Position numbers and translations under genes: made by a program. Positions 48,083 through 57,333 of a stretch of 64,000 nucleotides of DNA are shown here, piece by piece (positions within the stretch are counted from its first letter, which is position 1; every line of letters begins with the position of its first letter). The notes beneath the pieces are model-generated. The model worked only from the letters and a program-made list of their open reading frames with translations. It was not told the DNA's origin and ran no database searches. The DNA comes from Ochrobactrum sp. Q0168 (lineage in GTDB: Bacteria; Pseudomonadota; Alphaproteobacteria; Rhizobiales; Rhizobiaceae), in the NCBI RefSeq assembly GCF_016427605.1, contig NZ_JAELXQ010000019.1, positions 1 through 64,000 on the forward strand, read 5' to 3'.

Positions 48083-48201
48083 GTCGTTTCTCCATCTCGT
48101 TTAACGGCACCAGTCTGATCTTCCATTTGGAACTATTCGCGGCAGCGAAAATCAATTTGCCTGTACGGCGGATATATTCGCGCTACCATTGAGCCGCACC
48201 A

Positions 48202-48957
48202 TTATTGACCGCCCAATCGTTTCATCGTCTTCTTCAAAGTCGAAACGCTCTGATAGCCCGCTTCGACGCTGGCGATGGCGAGCGGGATCCCTTCCGCCTT
48301 TTTGCGCATGACATGGGACACGCGCAGGCGCTGCCGCCATTCGACAAAACTCATACCTGTCTGGAGACGGAACTTGCGCGTCATGGTGCGGCGGCTCATG
48401 CCGACTTCATCCGCCCAATCGTCAATGGTGAGATCAAGACCGGGATTGTCCAAAAGGCTGCGGCAAAGCCTGCGCAATTGCTTGTCGGTCGGCAGCGAGA
48501 CGACATAGGGCTGTTCTTTCGCCGAGCGAACCTCGTCCAGAATAAGTGCGGTCAGATGCTGGGCGCGCCCGCTTTCATCATAGAGCACCGGTTCTTCGGC
48601 CAGTGCCTGCACGCTGGCGTCCAACAAGGGAGAAACTTTGAGAACGCGCGTCGGCTCCCAATGATCGTGCAGGACCGATTCTTCGATAAAGACGGCATGC
48701 ATTTCCACTGCGCCATAAATATCGACGCTGTGTGGCACATCGGGCGGCAGAAGCACGGCGTAACCACTCGGCAGCATGAAAGCGCCATCTTCGGTCTGCG
48801 CCGTCATATAGCCGCTGTTGCTATAGAGAAGTTCGCCGCGCCGGTGACTGTGCCAGCCGGACGAAGCGCTTTTCTTATAGTCGCGCCGCATCACCGCCAG
48901 AGGGCGTGCAATGTCCTGATAGTCGATGGCGTGTTTCGGTCGCGTGCGAATTTCCAT
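48202..48957 (-). CDS. AraC-family regulator of the siderophore receptor
   Basis: This 251-residue protein has an N-terminal cupin-like sensing region (GWHSHRRGELLYSNSGY) and a C-terminal AraC double HTH with DWADEVGMSRRTMTRKFR and IASVEAGYQSVSTL. It is divergent from the TonB receptor gene across 252 bases that hold iron-box-like motifs. A TGA-N9-TCA box starts 12 bases before its ATG. In this setting AraC proteins often sense the ferric siderophore and switch on the receptor; this is inference. Confidence 0.87.
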   Translation of the reverse strand: MEIRTRPKHAIDYQDIARPLAVMRRDYKKSASSGWHSHRRGELLYSNSGYMTAQTEDGAFMLPSGYAVLLPPDVPHSVDIYGAVEMHAVFIEESVLHDHWEPTRVLKVSPLLDASVQALAEEPVLYDESGRAQHLTALILDEVRSAKEQPYVVSLPTDKQLRRLCRSLLDNPGLDLTIDDWADEVGMSRRTMTRKFRLQTGMSFVEWRQRLRVSHVMRKKAEGIPLAIASVEAGYQSVSTLKKTMKRLGGQ

Positions 48958-48969
48958 TTTGGCCCAATT

Positions 48970-48984
48970 TGACTGAAATTGTCA
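48970..48984. promoter_or_regulatory. RirA-type iron-responsive operator (IRO box)
   Basis: TGACTGAAATTGTCA matches the IRO pattern TGA-N9-TCA used by RirA, the iron-sulfur iron regulator of rhizobia and Brucella. It lies 12 bases before the AraC start in the divergent region. Confidence 0.5.
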
Positions 48985-49095
48985 TATTTAAATGGAATTG
49001 CAAAATTTTGACCCGAATGCAACCAAGATTGGCCTGACTCACCAAACGGTCCTGAATATATTCGCTCGCGCAACGCATTGATATGTGTGAGTAAA

Positions 49096-49111
49096 TTAGA
49101 ATTATTCTGAA
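49096..49111. promoter_or_regulatory. Irr-type iron control element (ICE box)
   Basis: TTAGAATTATTCTGAA has inverted TTAGAA and TTCT(A/G)A halves around TTA. This resembles the ICE motif bound by the heme-responsive regulator Irr. It is about 100 bases before the TonB receptor start. Confidence 0.45.
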
Positions 49112-49209
49112 TTCTGGACTTGCGCAACAATAAAAAATAATCGCTACAGCCGCTGCTTTGACCGGCGGCGGGCATCAGCTGTTTTGCAGGAAACGGCAGG
49201 AGAACAAAG

Positions 49210-51414
49210 TTGAAGACGAGCAGGGACACCGTGCGCAACACAGATCGCATTCACAACAGCAGACGCGCCGGGTCGCTGCTCAAAACCGTGCTGCTTGGAG
49301 GCGTGGCTCTATGCGCCGTTGCCGTTCCGGCGATGGCACAGGATACGGGCGTCATCCAGCTTAACACGATCGAAGTGCAGACCTCCGGCGACAAGGGGCC
49401 TCGCGTTCCGGTGAAGGGCTACATCGCCGAATATAGCCGCGCAGCCACCAAGAGCGACACGCCGATCCGCGAAACACCGCAATCGATTTCCATCGTCACG
49501 CGCGACAACATGAATGATCGCGCTGTTTCGTCGGTCAGTGAAGCGCTGCTTTATAGCGCCAATGTGAACGGTCAGCGTTATGGCGCGGATGTGCGCTCGG
49601 ATTACTATACGATCCGCGGCTTTCCGGCTGATCTCTATCTGGACGGCATTCGCATTCCGCAGATCGCCAACCAGACCGGCGGTTATTCAGGTTTCGTGGT
49701 TGAACCCTATTCGCTCGAAAGCGTGGAAGTTCTGCGCGGTCCAAGTTCCGCTTTGTTCGGTCAGAGCAATGTGGGCGGCATCGTCAACATGGTCAGCAAG
49801 CAGCCGCAAGCCGAAGCGTCCAATGAAGCCTATCTGCGGGGCGGCAGTTTCCAGCGCAAGGAGTTCGGATTCGATCTGACAGGACCGATCAACAACGATC
49901 CGCGTTTCACCTATCGGCTGAACGGTATGATCCGCGACGCCGATACGTCCTACGATCTGGGCAAGAACAACCGTATTGCCATCAATCCGAGCTTCGCCTG
50001 GCGTCCGGATGCGGATACCAGCCTGATCGTATCCGGCGGTTATCTCAAGGATGATCTGGGGCAGGCGGGTGTGATCGTACCGGCCTATGGCAGCGTGCTG
50101 CCGAACCCGACCGGGCAGAGCATTCCGCGCGACTTCACCGATGGTGATCCGCGTATTGCGACCTATAAGAAGGAAATCGGTTACGTTGGCTATCAGTTCG
50201 AGCATCGCTTCAACGATACTTTCACGCTGCGTCAGAACTTCCGCTATTCGCATCTGAAGACCGATTATCGCAACCTGTTTGCAGGCGTGCTGCCAACCAG
50301 TGGCTGGAACGGTAGAACGCTGCCGCGCACCAATTATCTGGCACAGCCGGAGCTTGATGCCATCGCCTTCGATACGCAGCTTGAATCGCGCTTTGATACG
50401 GGTCCGCTGGAACACACTTTGCTGGTCGGCGTCGACCAGCAATGGCAGCGTCTCGACAATTACACGGGCTCGGCGACCGGTCCGTCGCAGGACTTGTTCA
50501 ACCCGACCTTCAATCAGCCGCTGACACCGGTCAAGGCCACGACGCGCCTTCTCCAGAATCAGTATCAGACCGGCATTTATGTGCAGGATCAGATCGAAGC
50601 GGGCAATCTGCGCGTGACGCTCGGTGGACGCAAGGACTTCGTCCGGGTTGATTCCGAGCAGACGACGCTCTCAACGGGTCGCACCGTCGATTACGAGCAG
50701 GACCCGGAAAAGTTTACGGGTCGTGCAGGTGTTGCCTATGTGTTCGACAGCGGCTTTGTGCCTTATGCGCTTTACTCGACGTCGTTCCTGCCGACGCTGA
50801 CACTGGCGGATACGCCGCTCAAGCCGACCACCGGTACGTTGAAGGAAGTGGGCCTCAAATACGCCCCGGAAGGCGCGAATTACAGCGTGACGCTTTCGGC
50901 CTTTGAGGCTGAACAGCAGAATGTCGTCAATCGTATTTCCGGCGTCTACTATCAGACGGACGAAGTGCGGGTGCGCGGCGTCGAGCTGGAAAGTACGGCC
51001 CAATTGTGGGATCGCCTGAACCTGACGGCTGCCATGAGCTTCCAGGACCCGGAAGTGAGCGAAAGCCAGACCCCGGCACAAATTGGCAAAATGCCTTACA
51101 CCGTACCGAAGGACCAGCAGTCGCTGTTCGTCAGCTATAACGTGCCGCTGCCGGACAATCTCAAGGGTGATCTCGTTTTGGGCGGCGGTGTGCGTCGCAT
51201 CGGCAAGACCGCTGGCGACACGCTGAATACGTTTTTCGTGCCGTCCTATACGTTGGTTGATGCCTTCCTGCGCTATGATCTTGGCAACTACAGCCTGCAA
51301 GTGAATGCTACTAATCTCGGTGACAAGAAATATGTGGCGGGCTGTAATTCGACCAGCCAATGCTATTACGGTCAGGGCCGTTCCATCGTGGCAACAACGA
51401 GTGTGAAATGGTAG
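49210..51414 (+). CDS. TonB-dependent siderophore receptor
   Basis: This 734-residue outer-membrane beta-barrel has a signal sequence ending at AMAQ, a plug domain (SDTPIRETPQSISIVTRDNM, YSLESVEVLRGPSSALFGQS, GGIVNMVSKQP) and a barrel that ends in a final strand VATTSVKW. This is the FhuA/FoxA branch for ferric hydroxamate-type siderophores. A TTG at 49210 with AGGAG 7 bases upstream is the start used; GTG 49231 with AGGGA is an alternative. The downstream binding protein starts inside its last codons (ATGGTAG overlap), so the two work together. Confidence 0.93.
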   Translation: MKTSRDTVRNTDRIHNSRRAGSLLKTVLLGGVALCAVAVPAMAQDTGVIQLNTIEVQTSGDKGPRVPVKGYIAEYSRAATKSDTPIRETPQSISIVTRDNMNDRAVSSVSEALLYSANVNGQRYGADVRSDYYTIRGFPADLYLDGIRIPQIANQTGGYSGFVVEPYSLESVEVLRGPSSALFGQSNVGGIVNMVSKQPQAEASNEAYLRGGSFQRKEFGFDLTGPINNDPRFTYRLNGMIRDADTSYDLGKNNRIAINPSFAWRPDADTSLIVSGGYLKDDLGQAGVIVPAYGSVLPNPTGQSIPRDFTDGDPRIATYKKEIGYVGYQFEHRFNDTFTLRQNFRYSHLKTDYRNLFAGVLPTSGWNGRTLPRTNYLAQPELDAIAFDTQLESRFDTGPLEHTLLVGVDQQWQRLDNYTGSATGPSQDLFNPTFNQPLTPVKATTRLLQNQYQTGIYVQDQIEAGNLRVTLGGRKDFVRVDSEQTTLSTGRTVDYEQDPEKFTGRAGVAYVFDSGFVPYALYSTSFLPTLTLADTPLKPTTGTLKEVGLKYAPEGANYSVTLSAFEAEQQNVVNRISGVYYQTDEVRVRGVELESTAQLWDRLNLTAAMSFQDPEVSESQTPAQIGKMPYTVPKDQQSLFVSYNVPLPDNLKGDLVLGGGVRRIGKTAGDTLNTFFVPSYTLVDAFLRYDLGNYSLQVNATNLGDKKYVAGCNSTSQCYYGQGRSIVATTSVKW

Positions 51415-52274
51415 TGAGTCTCTCACGACGAGAATTTCTTGTGGGGGCGGCTTTTGCCGCCCTTACGTCTTCTGTTCGGGCCGAAGCGCCGCGCAAGATC
51501 GTAACCCTTGAATGGGCGGAAACGGAAATTGCGCTTTCGCTCGGCATTCGCCCGTTGGGCGTCGCCGATCTGGCGGGCTATCGGCAGTGGGTCAATATCG
51601 AGAATGACGGCCTCGCCGATGCAGCCGATGTTGGCGGGCGGCAACAGCCGAGCCTTGAAGCGCTTACGCGGCTGAAGCCGGACTTGATCCTGACCTCCGC
51701 ACTGCGCCATAAGGCGATTGCCGAGCGACTCATAGCCATCGCGCCGACCGTGCTGCTTGACGGCGCGTCGGATAGCGCCGATCTCTTTCAGGATATGAAA
51801 TCAAATCTTGCTGCCGCTGCAACCGCGCTCGAACGCGAGGCGGAGGGCAGGGCCGAATGGCAGACTTTCGAAGATGGTCTATCAGCAGCGCGGGCAAAAC
51901 TATCCGGTTCGTTGCCCGTGGCGATTGCGCAGCCCTTGCCGGGTGTGGCGCGGCTGAGAATATTCACGACCAATTCTGCGGTGATGAAAACGCTGGTGCA
52001 GGCTGGTTTCTCCGAAGCAGTCGACCGTGGCGTGCAGCCCTTTGGTTTTACGACATTCGGGCTGGAAGAGCTTGCCGCTCTCGGTCCGGAAACACGGCTT
52101 TGCCTGCTGGATGATACGACGCCGAAGGAACTGACGGAAAGCGCCATCTGGCCAGTTCTGCCCGTGGTCAGTGCTGGTCATATCTATCATCTTGGAAGCG
52201 ATATCTGGCCCTTCGGCTCAACGCGCTCGATGACGCGGCTGGTCGAGCGGACGTTATCGGCGCTCACTGCCTGA
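51408..52274 (+). CDS. siderophore ABC transporter binding protein (FhuD-like, Tat signal)
   Basis: This 288-residue periplasmic binding protein of the helical-backbone FhuD/BtuF class starts with VVSLSRREFLVGAAFAALT. That is a twin-arginine (Tat) signal with the SRREFL motif, so it is exported folded. The body has ALTRLKPDLILTSALRHKAI and GFTTFGLEELAALGPE. It overlaps the receptor stop by several bases. No permease or ATPase gene follows, so it must use a transporter encoded elsewhere. Confidence 0.88.
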   Translation: MVVSLSRREFLVGAAFAALTSSVRAEAPRKIVTLEWAETEIALSLGIRPLGVADLAGYRQWVNIENDGLADAADVGGRQQPSLEALTRLKPDLILTSALRHKAIAERLIAIAPTVLLDGASDSADLFQDMKSNLAAAATALEREAEGRAEWQTFEDGLSAARAKLSGSLPVAIAQPLPGVARLRIFTTNSAVMKTLVQAGFSEAVDRGVQPFGFTTFGLEELAALGPETRLCLLDDTTPKELTESAIWPVLPVVSAGHIYHLGSDIWPFGSTRSMTRLVERTLSALTA

Positions 52275-52283
52275 CATACTAGA

Positions 52284-52308
52284 AAAGCCCCGGCTGAACC
52301 GGGGCTTT
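52284..52308. terminator. bidirectional rho-independent terminator
   Basis: AAAGCCCCGG and CCGGGGCTTT form a 10-bp stem around CTGAA between the convergent binding-protein and acoC-like genes. Confidence 0.88.
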
Positions 52309-52314
52309 GTTGTT

Positions 52315-53667
52315 TCAGGCAACGGCGCGGGCGCATTCGCCTAGAATACGCAGCACTTCGGCACGCTCTTCAATTTGCGGCATATGTCCGCAACGCTGGA
52401 AGATATGCACACCAACTTTTCCGGGCAGGCCATGAGCATGGCTGACGGGAATGACCCGATCTTCCGCACCGAAGATCAGCCGCACAGGGATCGGCAATCC
52501 AGCGACGGTTGAACGCAGATCGAAGGTCTGTGTGCCATCGGTGAAGAACCGTTCCGCAATCGCGCTTTGCGCGGCGCGCAATTCCATATCGGCGGCCTGA
52601 GCGACCGTAGCATTGATGAAAGGCCGCGTGAGCAGTTTCTCATCGCTGACCAGCAATTTCAACCATGGGACGATGCTCGCCTCGCTTTTGGCGGCGATCA
52701 GGCCTTTGGTGAAGGCGCCGTTGATTTCGGGGCCGAGACCGGCAGACGAAATCAGCACCAGCGAACGCACATCGACGATGCCACGTGCGGCAACGACTGC
52801 AGCAACAGCGCCGCCAAACGAATGGCCGCCGAGCAGGCAGGCATTTACGCCGAAGGCTGCAAGTGTGGCTTCGACGGCTTCGGCAATTGCATCGACGCTG
52901 TCCGGCACCACCCGCGGGGAAGCACCGTGTCCGGGAAGATCAAGCCCCAGAACCGGATGGCCAAGCGTCGCCCCTGCAAACAGCCCCCGCCACGAATTGA
53001 GGTCGGCAGCAAAGCCGTGGATCAGGACAACCGGCAGTTTTCCAGCTTCACCCTCACGTAGCCAGACGGCATTGAGCGGTGCAGCGGAACCGGACGCAGC
53101 AGGTCTTTGTGCCGGGGCGGCAGCCGATGGGCTTAAAGCCACAGCGGGGGCGTAGCCGATCTTCGCCTCGACATCCTTTTTTTGCACGCGGCCCTTGGGG
53201 CCGGAACCGGCAATCGCCTCCAGATCGATACCGGCTTCGCGGGCCAGCCGGCGTGCAAGCGGCGTTGCACGCACGGCAGCTTCCTGAGCGGCAAGGCCTC
53301 GGGAGGCAGAAACGACCGGTTCGAAAGGTGGGGGGCCATCCTCCCGAACCGGCACGGGCGCGCTCTGCGGGGGCGCAGGCTGCGCATTGGCGGTGAGCTC
53401 AACGGATGGTGGTGCTTTGCGCTCTTCGCCTTCTTCGTAAATCCAGGCAACGGCCTGACCGACTGGCACAACAGTACCTTCGGCGGCAGTCACGTCAGCG
53501 AGAGTGCCGCTGGCCGGTGCGTCCACTTCCATGGCCGCCTTGTCCGTTTCGATCTCGAAAAGGAGCTGGCCCTTCGTGACGGTATCGCCATCCTTGGCGT
53601 ACCAGCGCGAAATCTGGCCGGTCTCCATATCCATATCGACTTTCGGCAGGATGACTTCAACCGCCAT
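52315..53667 (-). CDS. acoC: acetoin dehydrogenase E2-like protein: lipoyl domain plus alpha/beta hydrolase (AcoC)
   Basis: This 450-residue protein has an N-terminal lipoyl domain with attachment Lys43 in ETDKAAMEV. A flexible Pro/Ala linker, an E3/E1-binding domain (ATPLARRLAREAGIDLEAI, about 133-155) and an alpha/beta hydrolase domain follow. The hydrolase has its nucleophile elbow GGHSFGGA near residue 290, in place of the usual acyltransferase core. This fusion is the AcoC type. It transfers an acetyl or acyl unit made by the E1 genes upstream to CoA. No dihydrolipoamide dehydrogenase gene is present, so the housekeeping E3 must serve. Confidence 0.85.
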   Translation of the reverse strand: MAVEVILPKVDMDMETGQISRWYAKDGDTVTKGQLLFEIETDKAAMEVDAPASGTLADVTAAEGTVVPVGQAVAWIYEEGEERKAPPSVELTANAQPAPPQSAPVPVREDGPPPFEPVVSASRGLAAQEAAVRATPLARRLAREAGIDLEAIAGSGPKGRVQKKDVEAKIGYAPAVALSPSAAAPAQRPAASGSAAPLNAVWLREGEAGKLPVVLIHGFAADLNSWRGLFAGATLGHPVLGLDLPGHGASPRVVPDSVDAIAEAVEATLAAFGVNACLLGGHSFGGAVAAVVAARGIVDVRSLVLISSAGLGPEINGAFTKGLIAAKSEASIVPWLKLLVSDEKLLTRPFINATVAQAADMELRAAQSAIAERFFTDGTQTFDLRSTVAGLPIPVRLIFGAEDRVIPVSHAHGLPGKVGVHIFQRCGHMPQIEERAEVLRILGECARAVA

Positions 53668-53669
53668 GG

Positions 53670-54668
53670 TCAGCGCACTCCCCTGGCAAGATCGCGGGCG
53701 CTCTTGAAAATGTCAGGCACCTGCGGCACGGTCGCGCGTTCCAGATCCGGGTTGTACGGGATTGGCGTTTCTGCGCCACCAAGGCGGACGATCGGGGCAT
53801 CAAGATAATCGAAAGCATCGCTTTCGGCGACGATGGCCGAGATTTCCGCGCCGATACCGAGCGTTTTCACGGCTTCATAGACGCAAAGCAGCTTTGAGGT
53901 CTTCTTGACGCTTTTGATGATCGTGTCGCGATCAATCGGGCGCACTGTGCGCAGATCAATGACTTCCACGTCGATGCCTTCCTTGGCCAGTTCTGCCGCA
54001 GCATCCAGCGCCTTATGCACCATGATCGCGGTCGCGACGATGGTGAGATCGCGGCCCTCGCGCACCACTTCGGCCTTGCCGATGGGAACGGTATAATAGC
54101 CTTCCGGCACTGGGCCTTTCATTTTGTAGAGCAGCTTGTGCTCGAAGATCATGACAGGATCGGGGTCTTCAACGGCTGCAAGCAGCATGCCCTTGACGTC
54201 ATGCGGCGTGGATGGCTGCAAGACCTTCAGTCCGGGCACATGACCGAGCCAGGCTTCGAGGCTCTGGCTGTGCTGTGCAGCGGCACCCGTGCCGGAACCG
54301 GCCGGAAAGCGCATGACCAGCGGCACCGAAACCGCGCCGCCCAGCATATAACGGATTTTTGCGGCCTGATTGACGATCTGCTCCATGGCGAGCGCGGCAA
54401 AGTCGGAGAACTGGAATTCGAAGATCGGGCGCATGCCGGTGAGCGCCGCGCCGACGGCGACGCCAGCGCCGCCCAGTTCGGAAATTGGCGTATCCATGAC
54501 GCGGTCTTCACCGAAGCGATGCACGAGATCGCCGGTAACCTGAAACGCGCCGCCATAGACGCCGATGTCCTCGCCCATCAGGAAAACGCGCTCATCGCGC
54601 TCCATGGCAATCGCCATGGCTTCCTGAACGGCCTGCGAATAGCTCAACTCGCGGATTGTGGTGTCCAT
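53670..54668 (-). CDS. acoB: acetoin/2-oxoacid dehydrogenase E1 beta subunit (AcoB)
   Basis: This 332-residue thiamine diphosphate E1 beta subunit has [20 protein letters not shown] and [15 protein letters not shown] at the start. [19 protein letters not shown] and a C-terminal transketolase-like domain follow. With the alpha subunit it cleaves a 2-keto or acetoin-like substrate and passes the acyl group to the lipoyl arm of the next gene's product. It is 2 bases from each neighbour and co-transcribed. Confidence 0.9.
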   Translation of the reverse strand: MDTTIRELSYSQAVQEAMAIAMERDERVFLMGEDIGVYGGAFQVTGDLVHRFGEDRVMDTPISELGGAGVAVGAALTGMRPIFEFQFSDFAALAMEQIVNQAAKIRYMLGGAVSVPLVMRFPAGSGTGAAAQHSQSLEAWLGHVPGLKVLQPSTPHDVKGMLLAAVEDPDPVMIFEHKLLYKMKGPVPEGYYTVPIGKAEVVREGRDLTIVATAIMVHKALDAAAELAKEGIDVEVIDLRTVRPIDRDTIIKSVKKTSKLLCVYEAVKTLGIGAEISAIVAESDAFDYLDAPIVRLGGAETPIPYNPDLERATVPQVPDIFKSARDLARGVR

Positions 54669-54670
54669 GA

Positions 54671-55705
54671 TCAGATTTCGTCCGTATATACGTCGCGGGT
54701 CAGGTTGGTGAGGTCGGGAGAAGGGCTGTTCTTCGCGAATTCAATCGCCTCGGCGATTTCCTTCTCGACATTGGCCCGAATGGCTTCGATCTCCTTATCG
54801 TCGATCACGCCATAAGCCTTCAGATCAGCCTCGAAATGCGCGATGGGATCGCGATTGTTCGCCCAATCCTCGATCTCTTCCTTGGTGCGATAGCGGTTGC
54901 GGTCGCTCTTCGAATGACCGCGCAGTCGGTAGGTCTTGTTTTCGATCAGCGAAGGGCCTTCGCCGTGCCGTGCGCGTTCCACCGCCTCGCTGATGGCTTC
55001 CGCCACGTCGGAGAGGTTGTTGCCGTCCACGACCTTGCCCGGCATGTTGTAGGCCGAAGCGCGATCCGCAACATTGGCCACCGCCGTTGAACGCTTGGTT
55101 GAAGTGGACATGCCATAACCATTGTTTTCGCAGACAAAAACGACCGGCAGTTTCCAGACGGAAGCCATATTGAGCGCTTCATGGAAAGCGCCTTCATTAT
55201 TGGCGCCGTCGCCGAAAAACGACACGACAACCTTGTTGTTCTTCTGCTTCTTGGCGGAAAGCGCAGCGCCGACAGCAATCGGAATGCCGCCGCCAACGAT
55301 GCCATTGGCGCCGAGATTGCCCTTGGACACATCGGCAATATGCATGGAACCGCCGCGGCCCTTGCAATAACCGGTTTCCTTGCCGAAGAATTCGGCAAAC
55401 ATACGCTTCACATCGGCACCTTTGGCGATGCAATGACCATGGCCGCGATGGGTCGAGGTGATCATGTCATCGTCTGTCAGCGGCAGGCAGGAACCCATGG
55501 CGCTTGCTTCCTGTCCGATGGACAGGTGCATCGTCCCGTGAATAAACCCCCGCGTGTAGCTTTCCTCCGCGCCTTCTTCGAAGCGGCGGATGAGATACAT
55601 CTTGTGCAGAGCTTCCTTCAGCTGTTCAGGCGAATAGGTGCGAAAAGCGAAGGGCAGGTTGTGGCGATCTGCGGCCTGCGCATGAATCTTTCTGGCTTGA
55701 ACCAT
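54671..55705 (-). CDS. acoA: acetoin/2-oxoacid dehydrogenase E1 alpha subunit (AcoA)
   Basis: This 344-residue thiamine diphosphate-binding subunit has [20 protein letters not shown] (cofactor/magnesium site), [14 protein letters not shown] and [16 protein letters not shown]. It belongs to the AcoA/PdhA family. The substrate may be acetoin or a 2-oxoacid derived from the PTS sugar. It follows the COG4091 gene by 11 bases, so both are in one operon. Confidence 0.9.
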   Translation of the reverse strand: MVQARKIHAQAADRHNLPFAFRTYSPEQLKEALHKMYLIRRFEEGAEESYTRGFIHGTMHLSIGQEASAMGSCLPLTDDDMITSTHRGHGHCIAKGADVKRMFAEFFGKETGYCKGRGGSMHIADVSKGNLGANGIVGGGIPIAVGAALSAKKQKNNKVVVSFFGDGANNEGAFHEALNMASVWKLPVVFVCENNGYGMSTSTKRSTAVANVADRASAYNMPGKVVDGNNLSDVAEAISEAVERARHGEGPSLIENKTYRLRGHSKSDRNRYRTKEEIEDWANNRDPIAHFEADLKAYGVIDDKEIEAIRANVEKEIAEAIEFAKNSPSPDLTNLTRDVYTDEI

Positions 55706-55716
55706 GGTGCGGCTCC

Positions 55717-57036
55717 TTATGCTCCGTAAACGAGCTTGTCCTGGCGAGCGCGCAGTTCGGCAATCTTCGAACCCGGCGCGACGGCTGCATTGTCATAGGT
55801 GATGAGTTCACCCTTCTTGATCGGCTTCGTCACGCTGCCGTCCTGAAGAAGGCCGCACGGGATGGCATGCGCGGTACGCGCTTCGCCAGACGTCATGATC
55901 CAGGCGCGGTAGCAATATTCGCCAATGGCATCGAGCTTTTCGCCTGGCTGCATGTCCTTCTTAGCGACAGCACATACTTCGGCCACGGGCTTTGCCAGCG
56001 GCACCATATCCGGCTTGCCGTAGAGCACGACGCGGGCGCAGGTCAGCGGAACTTCCAGCGAGGTCAGGTGATATGGACGGTGGAAGGTGAAATATGGACC
56101 CTTGCCCATTTTCAGATCTTCCATGCGTTCGGAAACGCGCGGATGCGACATGTCGGCCACGACGAAGACGCCGGGCGCAACACCCTTGCCGATGGAATAA
56201 TCCACCACGCCGACCTTCGACAGCACGCCGCCGTCCTTTTCCGGAATCAGCGTCTTGTTGAGCTGGTCAAGCGTTGCGGCAGGGCCGTGCATGCCCGCCT
56301 TGTCCGGCACGAGGCCGGTGGCATTCGCGATGGCTGCCATTTCAACCATGGTCTTGGAACCATCGACGAACTCAACCAGCATACGCACATTCATGTTGCG
56401 GCGCTTGGCTTCTTCCAGATAATCATCGGGGATGGCGTCGATGTTGAGCGGGTTGTTCTTGCCCTTGCCCGCAGCAACGATGGGGTGACCCATGGCGGAA
56501 ACGAATTCGATCAGTTCCATGCAGGAAGACGGTTCGTCGCCAGCGCCGAGGGAATAGGTGACGCCCAGACGGTCCGCTTCCGCCTTGAGGTAAGCGCCGA
56601 TGGTGACGTCTGCTTCGACATTCATCATAACGAGATGCTTGCCATGTTCCATGGCGCGCAGGCCAATTTCCGCGCCGACAGCCGGAACGCCGGTGGCGTC
56701 GATTACCACATCGATCAGATCGTTTTCGAGGATCAGGCTGGCATTGTCGGTTACGGCGACCTTGCCGCCTTCCATGGCCGAGGTCAGATCGGAGGCGTTC
56801 GAAACCTCCTTGCCGTGACCTTCTTCCTGATAGGCGATGTCGACTGCTTTCAAAGCGTTCGGAACACGCAGTTCGGAAATGGCGCCAATTTCGATGCCGG
56901 GCATATGCGCCACGCGCGTCACGATATCGGTGCCCATCTCGCCGGAGCCGATCAGCCCGATGCGGATTGGCCGCCCGCTGTCCGCACGCGCCTGCATATC
57001 ACGTGCCAAGCCCGTCAACGCCACATTCGTCGCCAT
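55717..57036 (-). CDS. COG4091 homoserine dehydrogenase-like oxidoreductase with C-terminal SAF domain
   Basis: This 439-residue protein has a Rossmann start (RIGLIGSGEMGTDIVTRVA), the homoserine dehydrogenase-like DVVIDATGVPAVGAEIGL segment and a C-terminal SAF domain with ITYDNAAVAPGSKIAELR. The family is usually linked to oxidation of unusual sugar acids or polyols; its reaction here is unknown. It is the first gene of the aco-like operon and is divergent from the galactitol-type PTS operon, which suggests a role on the PTS product. Confidence 0.85.
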   Translation of the reverse strand: MATNVALTGLARDMQARADSGRPIRIGLIGSGEMGTDIVTRVAHMPGIEIGAISELRVPNALKAVDIAYQEEGHGKEVSNASDLTSAMEGGKVAVTDNASLILENDLIDVVIDATGVPAVGAEIGLRAMEHGKHLVMMNVEADVTIGAYLKAEADRLGVTYSLGAGDEPSSCMELIEFVSAMGHPIVAAGKGKNNPLNIDAIPDDYLEEAKRRNMNVRMLVEFVDGSKTMVEMAAIANATGLVPDKAGMHGPAATLDQLNKTLIPEKDGGVLSKVGVVDYSIGKGVAPGVFVVADMSHPRVSERMEDLKMGKGPYFTFHRPYHLTSLEVPLTCARVVLYGKPDMVPLAKPVAEVCAVAKKDMQPGEKLDAIGEYCYRAWIMTSGEARTAHAIPCGLLQDGSVTKPIKKGELITYDNAAVAPGSKIAELRARQDKLVYGA

Positions 57037-57094
57037 CTTTTCCTCCTGATGTTCCTCCAGGCGCCTTCGCGCCTCTCTTCCTTTACCCGATAAT

Positions 57095-57106
57095 GAACAT
57101 TTGTTT
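57095..57106 (+). promoter_or_regulatory. left half of a 12-bp inverted repeat, candidate SorC operator
   Basis: GAACATTTGTTT is the exact inverse of AAACAAATGTTC at 57202-57213. The pair brackets the divergent promoter region between the COG4091 and PTS IIC genes, which suits a looping SorC-family regulator like the one encoded at 59665. Confidence 0.5.
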
Positions 57107-57201
57107 CCAAGTCAATACGAGTGTACATATATCACACTCGTCGGACCTGTTATTCCTTACCGTGCTTTAGCGCTTGTGAACAAACATCGGTCTGTTATAA
57201 A

Positions 57202-57213
57202 AAACAAATGTTC
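57202..57213 (+). promoter_or_regulatory. right half of the 12-bp inverted repeat, candidate SorC operator
   Basis: AAACAAATGTTC is the inverse of the left copy 95 bases away. A looser third copy, GAACAAACAT, lies at 57178-57187 between them. Confidence 0.5.
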
Positions 57214-57333
57214 TGCCCGGTGTTTCAAAATGCAACACAACAAAATCTTGTGGGGGCATACGGCGCGGAACTTGATACAAGCGTTCGAACGGCCTGGCAT
57301 TCGTTGGAGGATGGCCGGGGGGAGGAGAAAACT

